Assembly: GCF_963662555.1 (NCBI RefSeq)
Contig: NZ_OY759719.1
Coordinates: 1,818,985-1,882,984 of the forward strand
Direction: 5' to 3'
Length of the DNA: 64,000 bases
Source: Thiomicrorhabdus sp.
GTDB taxonomy: Bacteria > Pseudomonadota > Gammaproteobacteria > Thiomicrospirales > Thiomicrospiraceae
Positions 39,077 through 47,981 of this stretch are shown piece after piece. Position 1 is the stretch's first letter, and the number at the start of each line of letters is the position of its first letter. The translations under genes were made by a program, and so were the position numbers. The notes beneath the pieces were generated by a model. It ran no database searches and was not told the origin of the DNA. It worked only from the letters and a program-made list of their open reading frames with translations.

Positions 39077-39509
39077 GGCGTCTCCTACAATAATTATTCT
39101 CAAATGAGACAATTGCATGAAACGTTAGAAACAAAGGAAAGTTAAATTCTCAACCTTAGCGTATAGAGTCGAGACCTTTGTATTCATCAACGTCTTCGTG
39201 CTAAAGTCTCCTAATAATATATTAGGATACTCGGACCAGCTACTTAGGACTTGGAGAATCACTTCAATTTTTGTGCACTTTTTTGGGCGTGCGGAAGTTA
39301 ATGTGCAAAGTGTACCACCGTAATTTTAAAATTAAAGGGGTTGCGCCACTTTTATAGATAGAAATAAAGCAATGCTGTACAAATTTTTCTTATAGCCAAC
39401 TGGCTGTTATCGCTTATGCCTAAAACCAAAACCATAAGGAAATATTCTTTACAGCATCTAGAACAACTTAAACAATTCTTTTATTGCACCCAGAGATTAA
39501 AAAATAAAC
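39077..39509. other. acs to thpR divergent spacer
   Basis: 433 bp without ORF, holding both promoters. It includes a 7+7 inverted repeat TCCTAAT (39209-39215) / ATTAGGA (39221-39227), and GAGACCTTTG at 39171-39180 with GTGCAAAG at 39303-39310. The latter two are parts of the same end sequence as the 5.8-kb MITE-like element. Confidence 0.55.
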
Positions 39510-40076
39510 ATGAGATGTTTCATTGCCTTAGCAATCGATACTGATGCAACAACACAGCTCGCTGCTAAAATACAACAACTAAAACTTCATCCCTGGTCAG
39601 AGGGGATTCGCTGGTTTTTACCACAAAACTTTCACATCACCTTACAATTTCTTGGCGGCCATTTAGAAAATAATAAAGTTCAAGAAATACAATCCTCAAT
39701 GAACGATTGGGTAAATAAAGAAATTTCAGCATTCCAACTTCAACTAAATAAAATTGAACTTTTTCCTAATTCAGATTCAGCACACACCTTGATTGCGAGC
39801 GTTAAAAAAAATCAAGAACTACAAATTTTGGTAAATAATTTATGGATTGATACCCAAAAAATTGGTCTCAGAAAAGCAAATCAAGAATTCATACCTCACA
39901 TTAGTCTAGGAAGAATCTACAAACAAACTGACTTAAGCAAAATAATTATCCCTCGAACGCTTGCAAGCTGTGAAAACATTTGGCTAAATGTCAACGCAGT
40001 TACCCTTTACCAAAGTGAACTAACTGCAACAGCACCAGTTTATACTAAAATTAAAAGCATTCAGCTACCACAATAA
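39510..40076 (+). CDS. thpR: RNA 2',3'-cyclic phosphodiesterase (2H family)
   Basis: 188 residues. The two HxT/S motifs are HITLQFLG (about residue 46) and HISLGR (about residue 130), the catalytic pair of the 2H phosphoesterase/LigT family. It opens MRCFIALAID, typical of ThpR. The enzyme opens 2',3'-cyclic phosphates on RNA ends in vitro; its physiological role is unsettled. It is followed 12 bp later by the nitroreductase gene. Confidence 0.9.
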   Translation: MRCFIALAIDTDATTQLAAKIQQLKLHPWSEGIRWFLPQNFHITLQFLGGHLENNKVQEIQSSMNDWVNKEISAFQLQLNKIELFPNSDSAHTLIASVKKNQELQILVNNLWIDTQKIGLRKANQEFIPHISLGRIYKQTDLSKIIIPRTLASCENIWLNVNAVTLYQSELTATAPVYTKIKSIQLPQ

Positions 40077-40088
40077 AGAAGTAGAGTC

Positions 40089-40754
40089 ATGAACGTAAGC
40101 CAAGCCATTACCCAGAGACAATCAACCCGAGCTTTTACACCTCAACACGTTGATATTCAAACCATTAAATCCATCTTGGAGATTGCTAAACATGCTCCAT
40201 CTGGCGTAAATATGCAGCCCTGGCAAGTGGTCGTTGTTCAGGGGCAACGTAAAGAAGAAATCTCGCAAAAAATGATTAAAGCGTTTAGAGCAAAAGAAAC
40301 AGAAACGATGGACTATCATTATTACCCCACTACATGGATACAGCCTTATAAAAGCCGACGAGTTGAAACGGGTACAAAGCTTTATCAAGCCTTAAATATT
40401 CAGCGAGAAGATAAAGAAAAACGTCTTGCACAATGGGAAGCCAACTATCGTTCTTTTGATGCTCCAGTTATGTTGCTGTTCTTTATAGATGAAAGCTTAG
40501 AAACCGGTTCCTATTTAGATTACGGAATGTTTTTACAAAATATTATGCTATTAGCAGAAGAATATGGTCTTGCAACTTGCCCTCAAGGTGCATTAGCTGA
40601 ATTCCCGAGTATTATTAAACAAGCGTTTAATATCGAAAAAACTAAAAAACTAATTGGTGGGATGGCTTTAGGCTATAAAGATGTAAACCACCCTGTAAAC
40701 CAATACCGAACAGATAGAATTGAACTTGACGAATTTTGTACGTTTTATGAATAA
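40089..40754 (+). CDS. nitroreductase-family flavoprotein
   Basis: 221 residues. FMN-binding features are ITQRQSTRAFTPQHV at the start, AKHAPSGVNMQPWQVVVVQG, and the C-terminal CPQGALAEFPSIIKQ and GMALGYKD. The NAD(P)H-dependent reduction of nitro compounds or quinones is family-level only. It is in an operon with thpR. Confidence 0.88.
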   Translation: MNVSQAITQRQSTRAFTPQHVDIQTIKSILEIAKHAPSGVNMQPWQVVVVQGQRKEEISQKMIKAFRAKETETMDYHYYPTTWIQPYKSRRVETGTKLYQALNIQREDKEKRLAQWEANYRSFDAPVMLLFFIDESLETGSYLDYGMFLQNIMLLAEEYGLATCPQGALAEFPSIIKQAFNIEKTKKLIGGMALGYKDVNHPVNQYRTDRIELDEFCTFYE

Positions 40755-40794
40755 AAACATTGAGTAAACAGATTAAATCAAGTTTAGTTAAGAA

Positions 40795-40910
40795 AGTCAT
40801 ATAGAGAGAGTTATATAGAGAGAGTTATATAGGGAATTAATAACACCTAGATTAAAGAAAAAATTTAGGTTTATAACTCTTTTTTAAACGCTATCTTTTT
40901 TAAACGCTAT
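40795..40910. repeat. two short tandem repeats between convergent genes
   Basis: A 14-bp unit (AGTTATATAGAGAG) in three near copies at 40795-40836, then a 16-bp unit CTTTTTTAAACGCTAT in two exact copies at 40879-40894 and 40895-40910. The second 16-bp copy contains the stop codon of the downstream minus-strand gene. Confidence 0.75.
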
Positions 40911-41329
40911 TTAGAACACCTAAGTAAATTGGCATACCAAGAAGCAAAATTTTTTGCATTCTCTTGCAAATAAGATTCAATTTCACTATCGCTAGAATCT
41001 TGCATTCCAAGTGCAAGTTTAACCAAAAATCTAAGCTGAATAATACTCTCTTTCGAAAGGTGAGATCCCAAAGTAATCTGAGATAATTTGGTTAAAATTA
41101 ACGCATTTAACAAAATTTCCCATTGGTCTTCGGTTAATGAAAATGCATGACTATATTTGTCAGCCAATTTCTTTAGACGGAACTCAACTATAGAGTCAAG
41201 ATTCTCTTTAACGTACAAATCTTGTGCTGCCGTTCTTAAAGACAACGGCAGCGAATTCATAAAATAGGTTTCAACTATTGCCGCCACTAAATTAATCCAT
41301 TCGATATTTGAAATTGATAAAGCGTGCAA
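40907..41329 (-). CDS. uncharacterised helical protein
   Basis: Up to 140 residues, soluble and helical, no family recognised. Segments include IVEFRLKKLADKYSHAFSLTEDQWEILLNA and SYLQENAKNFASWYANLL. The longest version starts with TTG and overlaps the PilZ-like gene by 43 bp; an internal ATG at 41260 gives a shorter, non-overlapping 117-residue protein. Neither start has a strong ribosome-binding site. Probably co-transcribed with the PilZ-like gene. Confidence 0.5.
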   Translation of the reverse strand: MHALSISNIEWINLVAAIVETYFMNSLPLSLRTAAQDLYVKENLDSIVEFRLKKLADKYSHAFSLTEDQWEILLNALILTKLSQITLGSHLSKESIIQLRFLVKLALGMQDSSDSEIESYLQENAKNFASWYANLLRCSK

Positions 41330-42261
41330 AGCCCAGTTACTTTTTCAAGCTGACGTCGTTCAATTTCTAGCTCTAAATATTTTTGATCTTGAGGGTCTGG
41401 AAACTCAAAATAGAACGCATTATGTTCACCCTTTTTTTGAACATTGGTTGCACAGCGTGCTAAGGTTGATTTTACGGTCATAATACGTCCAGAATCGCTT
41501 AAACAGATATAAGATTTTAAAGGTCTACCTGGTAAAAAACGTTTTTGATACAGAGCTGAAAAACCACCCGCACTAATTCTGACATCTTGCACTTTCCACG
41601 CCTGAGGGTTTTCTCGCAAATAATAATCCAGGTTCATTTCTTGAAAAACAGCACAAAAATTATCCACTAATTTATGCATGTAATTTATAGATTGGACCAA
41701 AGGGATTTTATGAAATGATGGTTGACTAAATTTTTGGGTCATTTCATCAATTTTAAAAGACTCAGTGATAGGTTCAAAGCAATGATAGCTTTTGGATGTT
41801 GACCTATGCAGTGTAACTAATAGTAACCGATAAAAATGAGTAAGTTTTTTTTCGACTTCTAAAAAATATTGGAAGGTTTTAGGAGCTGGCTCTTCTAGGG
41901 TTTTTATACGTCCAATCGATTTTAGATTGTTCATGATTTGCTGAGAAAAGCTTTCATCAAGCAATGGATTTTTACCCAATGATATTTGTTTTACAGCCTC
42001 CCCCAAGATTTCGGCTGAATCTATCACTTGCAAAAAAACAGGCTGCAAAATCTCTTTTTGCTCTTGAATATGATTTACCCAATGCAAAAGTTGCTGGTGA
42101 TTTTGTCGAATTTTTTTATTAACACTATTTGGAAAATAGTCGATTCCTAAAGCAAAAATTTCTTTATCAACAATAGGTGCTGCCGATGTAATAAATATTT
42201 TTACAGGCATATCTATTCGACTAAATCGCCTTAATTCATTTTTATCAAACCAAAATGCCAC
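41287..42261 (-). CDS. PilZ-like domain protein
   Basis: 324 residues. The N-terminus has RRFSRIDMPVKIFI, and the C-terminal third reads VQDVRISAGGFSALYQKRFLPGRPLKSYICL, ending YLELEIERRQLEK, which is PilZ-like in order. The central 180 residues are helical and unassigned. If PilZ, cyclic-di-GMP may be the ligand; the canonical RxxxR motif is only partly visible, so binding is uncertain. A GGDEF protein (56452) is in the window but not linked. Confidence 0.5.
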   Translation of the reverse strand: MAFWFDKNELRRFSRIDMPVKIFITSAAPIVDKEIFALGIDYFPNSVNKKIRQNHQQLLHWVNHIQEQKEILQPVFLQVIDSAEILGEAVKQISLGKNPLLDESFSQQIMNNLKSIGRIKTLEEPAPKTFQYFLEVEKKLTHFYRLLLVTLHRSTSKSYHCFEPITESFKIDEMTQKFSQPSFHKIPLVQSINYMHKLVDNFCAVFQEMNLDYYLRENPQAWKVQDVRISAGGFSALYQKRFLPGRPLKSYICLSDSGRIMTVKSTLARCATNVQKKGEHNAFYFEFPDPQDQKYLELEIERRQLEKVTGLCTLYQFQISNGLI

Positions 42262-42366
42262 TCATCAGCCTACTTATAAGTTATTCATTAATATTATTTT
42301 AGCAACACTAAGCAACTATTAAGAAATTATTAAGCAATAATTATGACAAAGTGCTTAATAAAATAA

Positions 42367-45300
42367 TTAAACAACCACTTCTGGCTTCCAACCCTGTGCA
42401 TTTAATGTCTCAATCAACTCATCATCAGGAAAATACTGATTTTCACCCATCGTTTTCATCTGAGCCGTTGCTAAGTCATTTGTATAATCAACCACCAATG
42501 GCAAGCCATTCTCAGTTTGATAAGCACTTAACAAACTTTTTAACTCAAAAATCTTATTGTTGTTAAGTGTAGTCTCTGTCGTATTTACATTAAGTTTTAT
42601 AGCACGACACTTTTCTACTCGTGCTTCAGCCAAGCTCACTACTTGTTCAGCATCTAACTTAATGCCTCCATTAAAGGTGTCTTCACTTACTTCCCCCTGA
42701 ACAATCACTACCATATCAGCTTTAATGGTGTCTTTAATGGCTTCGTAAACTGCTGGACGCATAACCACTTCTAACCTGGCCGTTTTATCATCTAAAGCCA
42801 TAAAGCCCATTCTTGAACCATTTTTAGTAGTTTTATTTCTTAACTCTACAACTAAACCAGCTGCCGAGACTTTCTTCCATTTTTCTGGGCGTAAACTCGC
42901 TAATTTAGTTGGAATTAGGGTTGATAATTCTTTCTGATATAAATCAATTGGATGACCAGTAATATATAAACCTAACGTCTCTTTTTCACCGGCTAAACGG
43001 AGTTTTTGTGGCATTTCAGGTACATCTAATAATTTAGATTCGCCCGATTCAGCAACAGAAAGCATATCCCCAAATAAATCGTTTTGACCTACTTCATCAT
43101 TTTTATGCTGTTGTTCCGCTTGCTTTAACGCCATTGGAATACTTTGTAACATAGCGTTGCGGTTATCGTGTAACTCATCAAACGCCCCCGAGCGTACCAA
43201 GGCTTCTAACACTCGTTTATTGGCTTTTTTACCAGCACGCAAACAAAAATCAAACAGATCAGTATAAGCACCATTGGCTTCACGCTCTTCAATTGCACCT
43301 TCAAGAGCCGCCCCACCTACGCCTTTTATACCACCTAAACCATAATTGACCGTGCGTTCACCATAGGGTTTAAAATGAATTTGCCCAGTATTAATATTTG
43401 GCTGCAATACGCTTAAGCCCATTGCATAGCACTCATTTACCATATGTACCACTTTTTCAGTGTTATCCATATCAGATGAAATCTGAGCAGCCATAAATTC
43501 TGCTGGGAAATGCGTTTTTAGCCAAGCGGATTGATATGAAACCAAAGCATAAGCAGCAGAGTGAGATTTGTTAAAACCGTAACCGGCAAATTTTTCAACC
43601 AAGTCAAAGATTTTCATGGCTAGTTCGCCATCCACACCAATACTAATGGCTCCATCTTTGAAAACCGAACGTTGCTTAGCCATCTCTTCAGGTTTTTTCT
43701 TACCCATGGCACGACGTAACATGTCGGCACCACCAAGTGTATAACCAGCAAGAATCTGAGCTATTTGCATAACCTGTTCTTGGTACAAAATAACACCGTA
43801 GGTTGGAGACAACGTCTCTTTTAATGACTCATGTTGCCATTGTGCATCTGGGTATGAAACTTTTTCTCGGCCATGTTTACGGGCAATAAAGTTATCAACC
43901 ATTCCCGATTCAAGTGGCCCCGGTCTAAACAGAGCTACCAAGGCGATAATATCTTCAAAACAGTCAGGTCTTAGCTTAACAATTAAGCTTTGCATTCCAC
44001 TTGATTCAAGCTGAAACACCCCGGTTGTTTTACCCGTTTGAATCAAATCAAAGGTTGGCTTATCGTCTAATGGAATACGAGCAATATCCACAAACCCTTC
44101 ATCGCCAGGTTTTTTATTACCATTTATAGACTGCAATGCCCAATCAATAATGGTTAAGGTACGTAAGCCCAAGAAGTCAAACTTTACCAGGCCGGCATAT
44201 TCAACATCATTTTTATCTAACTGGGTAACCACACTTGAACCATCTGGTTCGCATAATATTGGGCAAAAGTGGTCAAGAGGCTTAGGACCAATAACAACAC
44301 CACCCGCATGTTTACCCGTGTTACGAACAGTACCTTCTAGCTTTAATGCAAGTTCGAGTAGTTGACGTGCGTCTTCATCGTTATCGTACTTATTTTGTAG
44401 CTCTTCTTCTTTCTCAAGAGCCTCTGCCAACTTAATACCTAACTCATTTGGAATCAGCTTTGCAATCCCATCAACAACGCCGTAACCAAGTCCTAATACA
44501 CGCCCAACATCTCGCACTACCGCTTTAGCGGCCATGGTTCCATAAGTCACGATTTGCGACACATGGTCACGACCATAGTGACGAGATACGTAGTCGATTA
44601 CCTCATCGCGGCGATCCATACAGAAATCAACGTCAAAATCGGGCATGGAGACACGTTCAGGGTTTAAGAAACGTTCAAAAAGTAAATCATATTGAATAGG
44701 ATCTAAATCGGTAATTTTTAGAGCATAAGCCACTAATGAACCTGCACCAGAACCACGTCCAGGACCAACGGGTATTTGATGATTTTTACCCCATTGAATG
44801 AAGTCGGCAACAATCAAAAAGTACCCAGGGAATCCCATTTGTAAAATAATATCTAGCTCAAACTTAATTCGGGCATAGTACTCTTCATGTTTTCTGGCAA
44901 ACTCTTCTTTTGATAAGTGACCAAACAAAAATTCCAAACGTTCATCCAAACCTTTATGACTCTCTTCAATAAAGAATTCGTCGATTGTCATACCCTCTGG
45001 AACTGGGAAGTCTGGTAAAAAATAGGTTCCAAGAGTTAGGTCTAAATTACATCGTTTTGCAACTTCTACCGTATTCTCAATGGCTTCAGGAATATCAGAA
45101 AACAGCTCAACCATCTCTTCAGTGGTTTTAAAATATTGTTCTTCTGAATAACGTTTTGGTCGATTTTGATCTTCTAAGATATAGCCATCATGAATACAGG
45201 TTCTTACTTCATGTGCTTCAAAGTCTTCTGGCTTGGCAAAACGCACATCGTTTGTGGCTACAACAGGAACTTCATATCTAATTGCCACATCAATTGCTTT

Positions 45301-45849
45301 GGCAATATAGTTTTCTTCGTTTTCTCTTTTGGTTCTCACCAATTCAATATAAAAACGATCTGCAAAATGGGTTAACCACCACTTCATTCTATTGGCGACG
45401 AGATTTGGCTTCTCCGCCAATAAAGCAACACCAATATCGCCCTCTCTTGCTCCAGAAAGTACAATTAAACCATCATTAAATTCTGCCAACCACTCACGTT
45501 TAATCAAGGCTTCCATGTGGTTGTTATAAAGCTTTTGGTTGTGTAAATAACTTTGAGAAATTAAATGAGAAAGATTTAAGTAACCCTGTGGATTTTGACA
45601 AAGCAGCACCGCTTTAAATACTTCACCATTGTCATCTTCAATAAAGATATCCGCACCAATAATAGGCTTAATCCCCGCCCCCATTGCGGCACCATAATAT
45701 TTAACCAGTGCAAATAAATTACTCTTATCGGTTAATGCCATGGCTGGCTGTTCGCAACCTTTAATAAGAGAAATCAGGGGTTTTATTCCAAGCGTACTAT
45801 CTACAACAGAGTACTCAGAGTGAACATGTAGGTGAACAAATTGGTTCAT
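42367..45849 (-). CDS. dnaE: DNA polymerase III alpha subunit
   Basis: 1160 residues, E. coli length. PHP domain at the start (FVHLHVHSEYSVVDSTLGIK), catalytic palm with VGPGRGSGAGSLVAYALKITDLDP and SMPDFDVDFCMDRRDEVIDYV, fingers with GKHAGGVVIGP and GYGFNKSHSAAYALVSYQSAWLK. A C-terminal OB fold follows (AAGLVVELRNKTTKNGSRMGFMALDD). It is the replicative polymerase. Confidence 0.98.
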   Translation of the reverse strand: MNQFVHLHVHSEYSVVDSTLGIKPLISLIKGCEQPAMALTDKSNLFALVKYYGAAMGAGIKPIIGADIFIEDDNGEVFKAVLLCQNPQGYLNLSHLISQSYLHNQKLYNNHMEALIKREWLAEFNDGLIVLSGAREGDIGVALLAEKPNLVANRMKWWLTHFADRFYIELVRTKRENEENYIAKAIDVAIRYEVPVVATNDVRFAKPEDFEAHEVRTCIHDGYILEDQNRPKRYSEEQYFKTTEEMVELFSDIPEAIENTVEVAKRCNLDLTLGTYFLPDFPVPEGMTIDEFFIEESHKGLDERLEFLFGHLSKEEFARKHEEYYARIKFELDIILQMGFPGYFLIVADFIQWGKNHQIPVGPGRGSGAGSLVAYALKITDLDPIQYDLLFERFLNPERVSMPDFDVDFCMDRRDEVIDYVSRHYGRDHVSQIVTYGTMAAKAVVRDVGRVLGLGYGVVDGIAKLIPNELGIKLAEALEKEEELQNKYDNDEDARQLLELALKLEGTVRNTGKHAGGVVIGPKPLDHFCPILCEPDGSSVVTQLDKNDVEYAGLVKFDFLGLRTLTIIDWALQSINGNKKPGDEGFVDIARIPLDDKPTFDLIQTGKTTGVFQLESSGMQSLIVKLRPDCFEDIIALVALFRPGPLESGMVDNFIARKHGREKVSYPDAQWQHESLKETLSPTYGVILYQEQVMQIAQILAGYTLGGADMLRRAMGKKKPEEMAKQRSVFKDGAISIGVDGELAMKIFDLVEKFAGYGFNKSHSAAYALVSYQSAWLKTHFPAEFMAAQISSDMDNTEKVVHMVNECYAMGLSVLQPNINTGQIHFKPYGERTVNYGLGGIKGVGGAALEGAIEEREANGAYTDLFDFCLRAGKKANKRVLEALVRSGAFDELHDNRNAMLQSIPMALKQAEQQHKNDEVGQNDLFGDMLSVAESGESKLLDVPEMPQKLRLAGEKETLGLYITGHPIDLYQKELSTLIPTKLASLRPEKWKKVSAAGLVVELRNKTTKNGSRMGFMALDDKTARLEVVMRPAVYEAIKDTIKADMVVIVQGEVSEDTFNGGIKLDAEQVVSLAEARVEKCRAIKLNVNTTETTLNNNKIFELKSLLSAYQTENGLPLVVDYTNDLATAQMKTMGENQYFPDDELIETLNAQGWKPEVVV

Positions 45850-45891
45850 AAAAGAGGGTCAACTTTGCTTTTTATTTTTATTTTTGAACGA

Positions 45892-45909
45892 TTTACCAGG
45901 CCTGGTAAA
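45892..45909. repeat. iterated palindrome TTTACCAGGCCTGGTAAA in the dnaE-aat spacer
   Basis: Perfect 18-mer 43 bp upstream of dnaE in a 281-bp divergent spacer, otherwise AT-rich with no ORF. Confidence 0.9.
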
Positions 45910-46130
45910 AACTTAAAGAAGTACATTTAGCATATCTAAATACTTTGTAACAACAATACAAATGCTAGGCAAGCATGATATGTAACCATGCAAAGTAGCT
46001 ACCTAAAATTTTTTCTAATTTAAGCAGTTCAAAATAGGTTGTGTTTTTAATTGTGATATTCTATCGCATATTACAAATATATCGGCGATTAGTTGCCGCA
46101 AATAATCACTATTAAGTTAAAAACATTCAT

Positions 46131-46883
46131 ATGACAACCCCGCAAAACGCTGTACCCTTTTGGCTTGATACTCAACCGGTATTTTTTCCACCAAGCCACT
46201 TAGCCATGACCGAGCCTGACGGTTTGTTAGCAGTGGGTGGAGACTTAACCCCAGAATGGTTATTGATGGCTTACAGCAAAGGGATATTTCCGTGGTTTAA
46301 TCCAGGCGAACCTATTCTTTGGTGGTCACCCAATCCAAGAAGCGTGCTGTTTATTGATGAATTTAAAATCAGTAAAAGTTTACGAAAAACCATAAAAAAA
46401 CATCTAAAGTCTAACCTCTTAAAGGTCACCTTTGACCAAAACTTTAGTGATGTAATGCAAGCGTGTTCAGAGGTTCCTAGAGAAGGTCAAAATGGCACCT
46501 GGATTACAGATGACATGCTTAAGGCTTACACCTCTTTACATAATGCAGGTCATGCTCATTCAGTTGAGGTTTGGTTTGATAATGAATTGGTTGGGGGTCT
46601 TTATGGCGTAAGCATTGGCAAGATGTTTTATGGCGAATCCATGTTTAGCAAAATGACAGACTCTTCAAAAATTGCTTTAACAGCTCTGGCAATGCAACTT
46701 AAACAATGGGGTTTTAAGGTGATTGACACTCAAGTTGAAACCCCTCACCTAAATAGTTTGGGGGCTCAATTAATATCTAGAGAGAGCTTTGAAGCTCTAA
46801 TAAACGAACTCACTCAACAAGCTTTTGCACCTGGAAAATGGACCTTATCTGAAAACTGGCCCGATTTAATTGTTAACTCTTAA
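46131..46883 (+). CDS. aat: leucyl/phenylalanyl-tRNA-protein transferase
   Basis: 250 residues; adds Leu/Phe to N-terminal Arg/Lys of proteins, marking them for ClpS-ClpAP (both genes are at 51.5-54.1 kb). Signatures are GLLAVGGDLTPEWLLMAYSKGIFPWFNPGEPILWWSPNPR and GGLYGVSIGKMFYGESMFSKMTDSSKIAL. It diverges from dnaE. Confidence 0.96.
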   Translation: MTTPQNAVPFWLDTQPVFFPPSHLAMTEPDGLLAVGGDLTPEWLLMAYSKGIFPWFNPGEPILWWSPNPRSVLFIDEFKISKSLRKTIKKHLKSNLLKVTFDQNFSDVMQACSEVPREGQNGTWITDDMLKAYTSLHNAGHAHSVEVWFDNELVGGLYGVSIGKMFYGESMFSKMTDSSKIALTALAMQLKQWGFKVIDTQVETPHLNSLGAQLISRESFEALINELTQQAFAPGKWTLSENWPDLIVNS

Positions 46884-46912
46884 TGTAAACATCACTCTCA
46901 TATTAATTATTC

Positions 46913-46956
46913 TTAATAAATCATCATTTCATAAATAATCATTAAATAAATCATCA
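46913..46956. repeat. 14-15-bp degenerate tandem repeat
   Basis: TTAATAAATCATCA, TTTCATAAATAATCA, TTAAATAAATCATCA between aat and sdhC. Confidence 0.5.
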
Positions 46957-47042
46957 AGCCTATTAGGATTTCTTCTTTTCTTGTTTCTGTCGCACAATGT
47001 AGAATGAATCTATAGCCTTACTAAGTACGTCTCATTTCACAA

Positions 47043-47090
47043 ACTTTTAGAAACATACGTTTTTAGTAACATGCACTTTTAAGTAATAAG
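47043..47090. repeat. 16-bp degenerate tandem repeat before sdhC
   Basis: ACTTTTAGAAACATAC, GTTTTTAGTAACATGC, ACTTTTAAGTAATAAG. The last unit runs into the AAGAGG ribosome-binding site of sdhC. Confidence 0.45.
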
Positions 47091-47098
47091 AGGTCTTG

Positions 47099-47500
47099 AT
47101 GTATAACCACCCAAGTAATCGACCCCGCTTTTTAAGTTTAACTGCGTTTAAGTTTCCGTTAAATGCCAAACTCTCAGCTTTGCACCGCATAACGGGGCTT
47201 ATGTTGATTGTCAGCTTACTTGGCTATTTGGCCTTATTTCATTTAATCCTATTTCATCCAAACGTCACAATGACAAGTGTCTTTAGCCACTGTATACATA
47301 AAATACTGTTTGTATTTTTCTGGTCATCGATAACTTTTCACTGGTTAACCGGTTTACGCCACATATTGGCACAACATTTCACCCACCCCAGTTCCTACAA
47401 AAGAATTAATGGTTTTGTTGTTAGCTATATCATCATAGCTGTATGGTTGCTAATTACTTTATGGATTTTTTACCAGGCCTGGTCAAGAAGTTATCTATGA
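47099..47500 (+). CDS. sdhC: succinate dehydrogenase cytochrome b556 subunit
   Basis: 133 residues, three membrane helices. It has RPRFLSLTAFKFPLNAKLSALHRITGLML, with the typical SxxHRxTG signature, and FHWLTGLRHILAQHF with the likely haem-ligand His. It anchors the complex and binds quinone. ATG 47099 follows AAGAGG; an in-frame TTG one codon earlier is unlikely. The stop overlaps sdhD by ATGA. Confidence 0.9.
   Translation: MYNHPSNRPRFLSLTAFKFPLNAKLSALHRITGLMLIVSLLGYLALFHLILFHPNVTMTSVFSHCIHKILFVFFWSSITFHWLTGLRHILAQHFTHPSSYKRINGFVVSYIIIAVWLLITLWIFYQAWSRSYL
47472..47483. repeat. iterated palindrome at the sdhC/sdhD junction
   Basis: Exact 12-mer, read as Y-Q-A-W near the end of SdhC, 14 bp before the sdhD start. 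Confidence 0.9.
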
Positions 47501-47856
47501 AAACACTAACTGTATTTGGATTAAAACTCACTGGTGTCACAGCTCATAAATGGCAAACCTACAGTGCACTATATCTACTGTTTTTTTTCCCTTACTTTGC
47601 ATTGAAAATCTCGAATATAACCATTGTTCACTCCACCCAAATAAGTGATGTACTAAATACACTTTTTACTCCAATCTTTACCTTTAGCAGTTTGATTGCA
47701 TGCATGTTTATCTTAATACACGCCTGGGTTGGTTTAAGAGACATCATGATTGATTATTTACCACAAAATACAGTACAAATTTGGCTACAACTTTATGCCC
47801 TGTTTTTACTACTGATTGCGGCGGATTTACTGTTTTTAATAATCCATTTTTTATAA
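47497..47856 (+). CDS. sdhD: succinate dehydrogenase membrane anchor subunit
   Basis: About 119 residues, three membrane helices. The start is ATG 47497, overlapping the sdhC stop (ATGA); a longer in-frame ORF from 47443 would lie inside sdhC. LIHAWVGLRDIMIDYLP is the conserved haem-ligand and quinone-site helix of SdhD. Confidence 0.88.
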   Translation: MKTLTVFGLKLTGVTAHKWQTYSALYLLFFFPYFALKISNITIVHSTQISDVLNTLFTPIFTFSSLIACMFILIHAWVGLRDIMIDYLPQNTVQIWLQLYALFLLLIAADLLFLIIHFL

Positions 47857-47981
47857 ATCATTCTTTATAGATCACTTTTAAAGACTTCTAAAAACTGATA
47901 CCACAACTAGTTAACAAGTAAGTAAATAACTAAATTAACAACTAGGTTATAGCAACCAATAGTTAAAAGAGCACTAAGATA

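Noticed and set aside
45850-46130. tRNA or small RNA gene in the dnaE-aat spacer
   Set aside because: No cloverleaf or T-loop sequence is present; only the palindrome and AT-rich promoter DNA.
47443-47496. Upstream part of the sdhD ORF
   Set aside because: It lies inside sdhC in another frame; the ATGA overlap start at 47497 is the normal arrangement.
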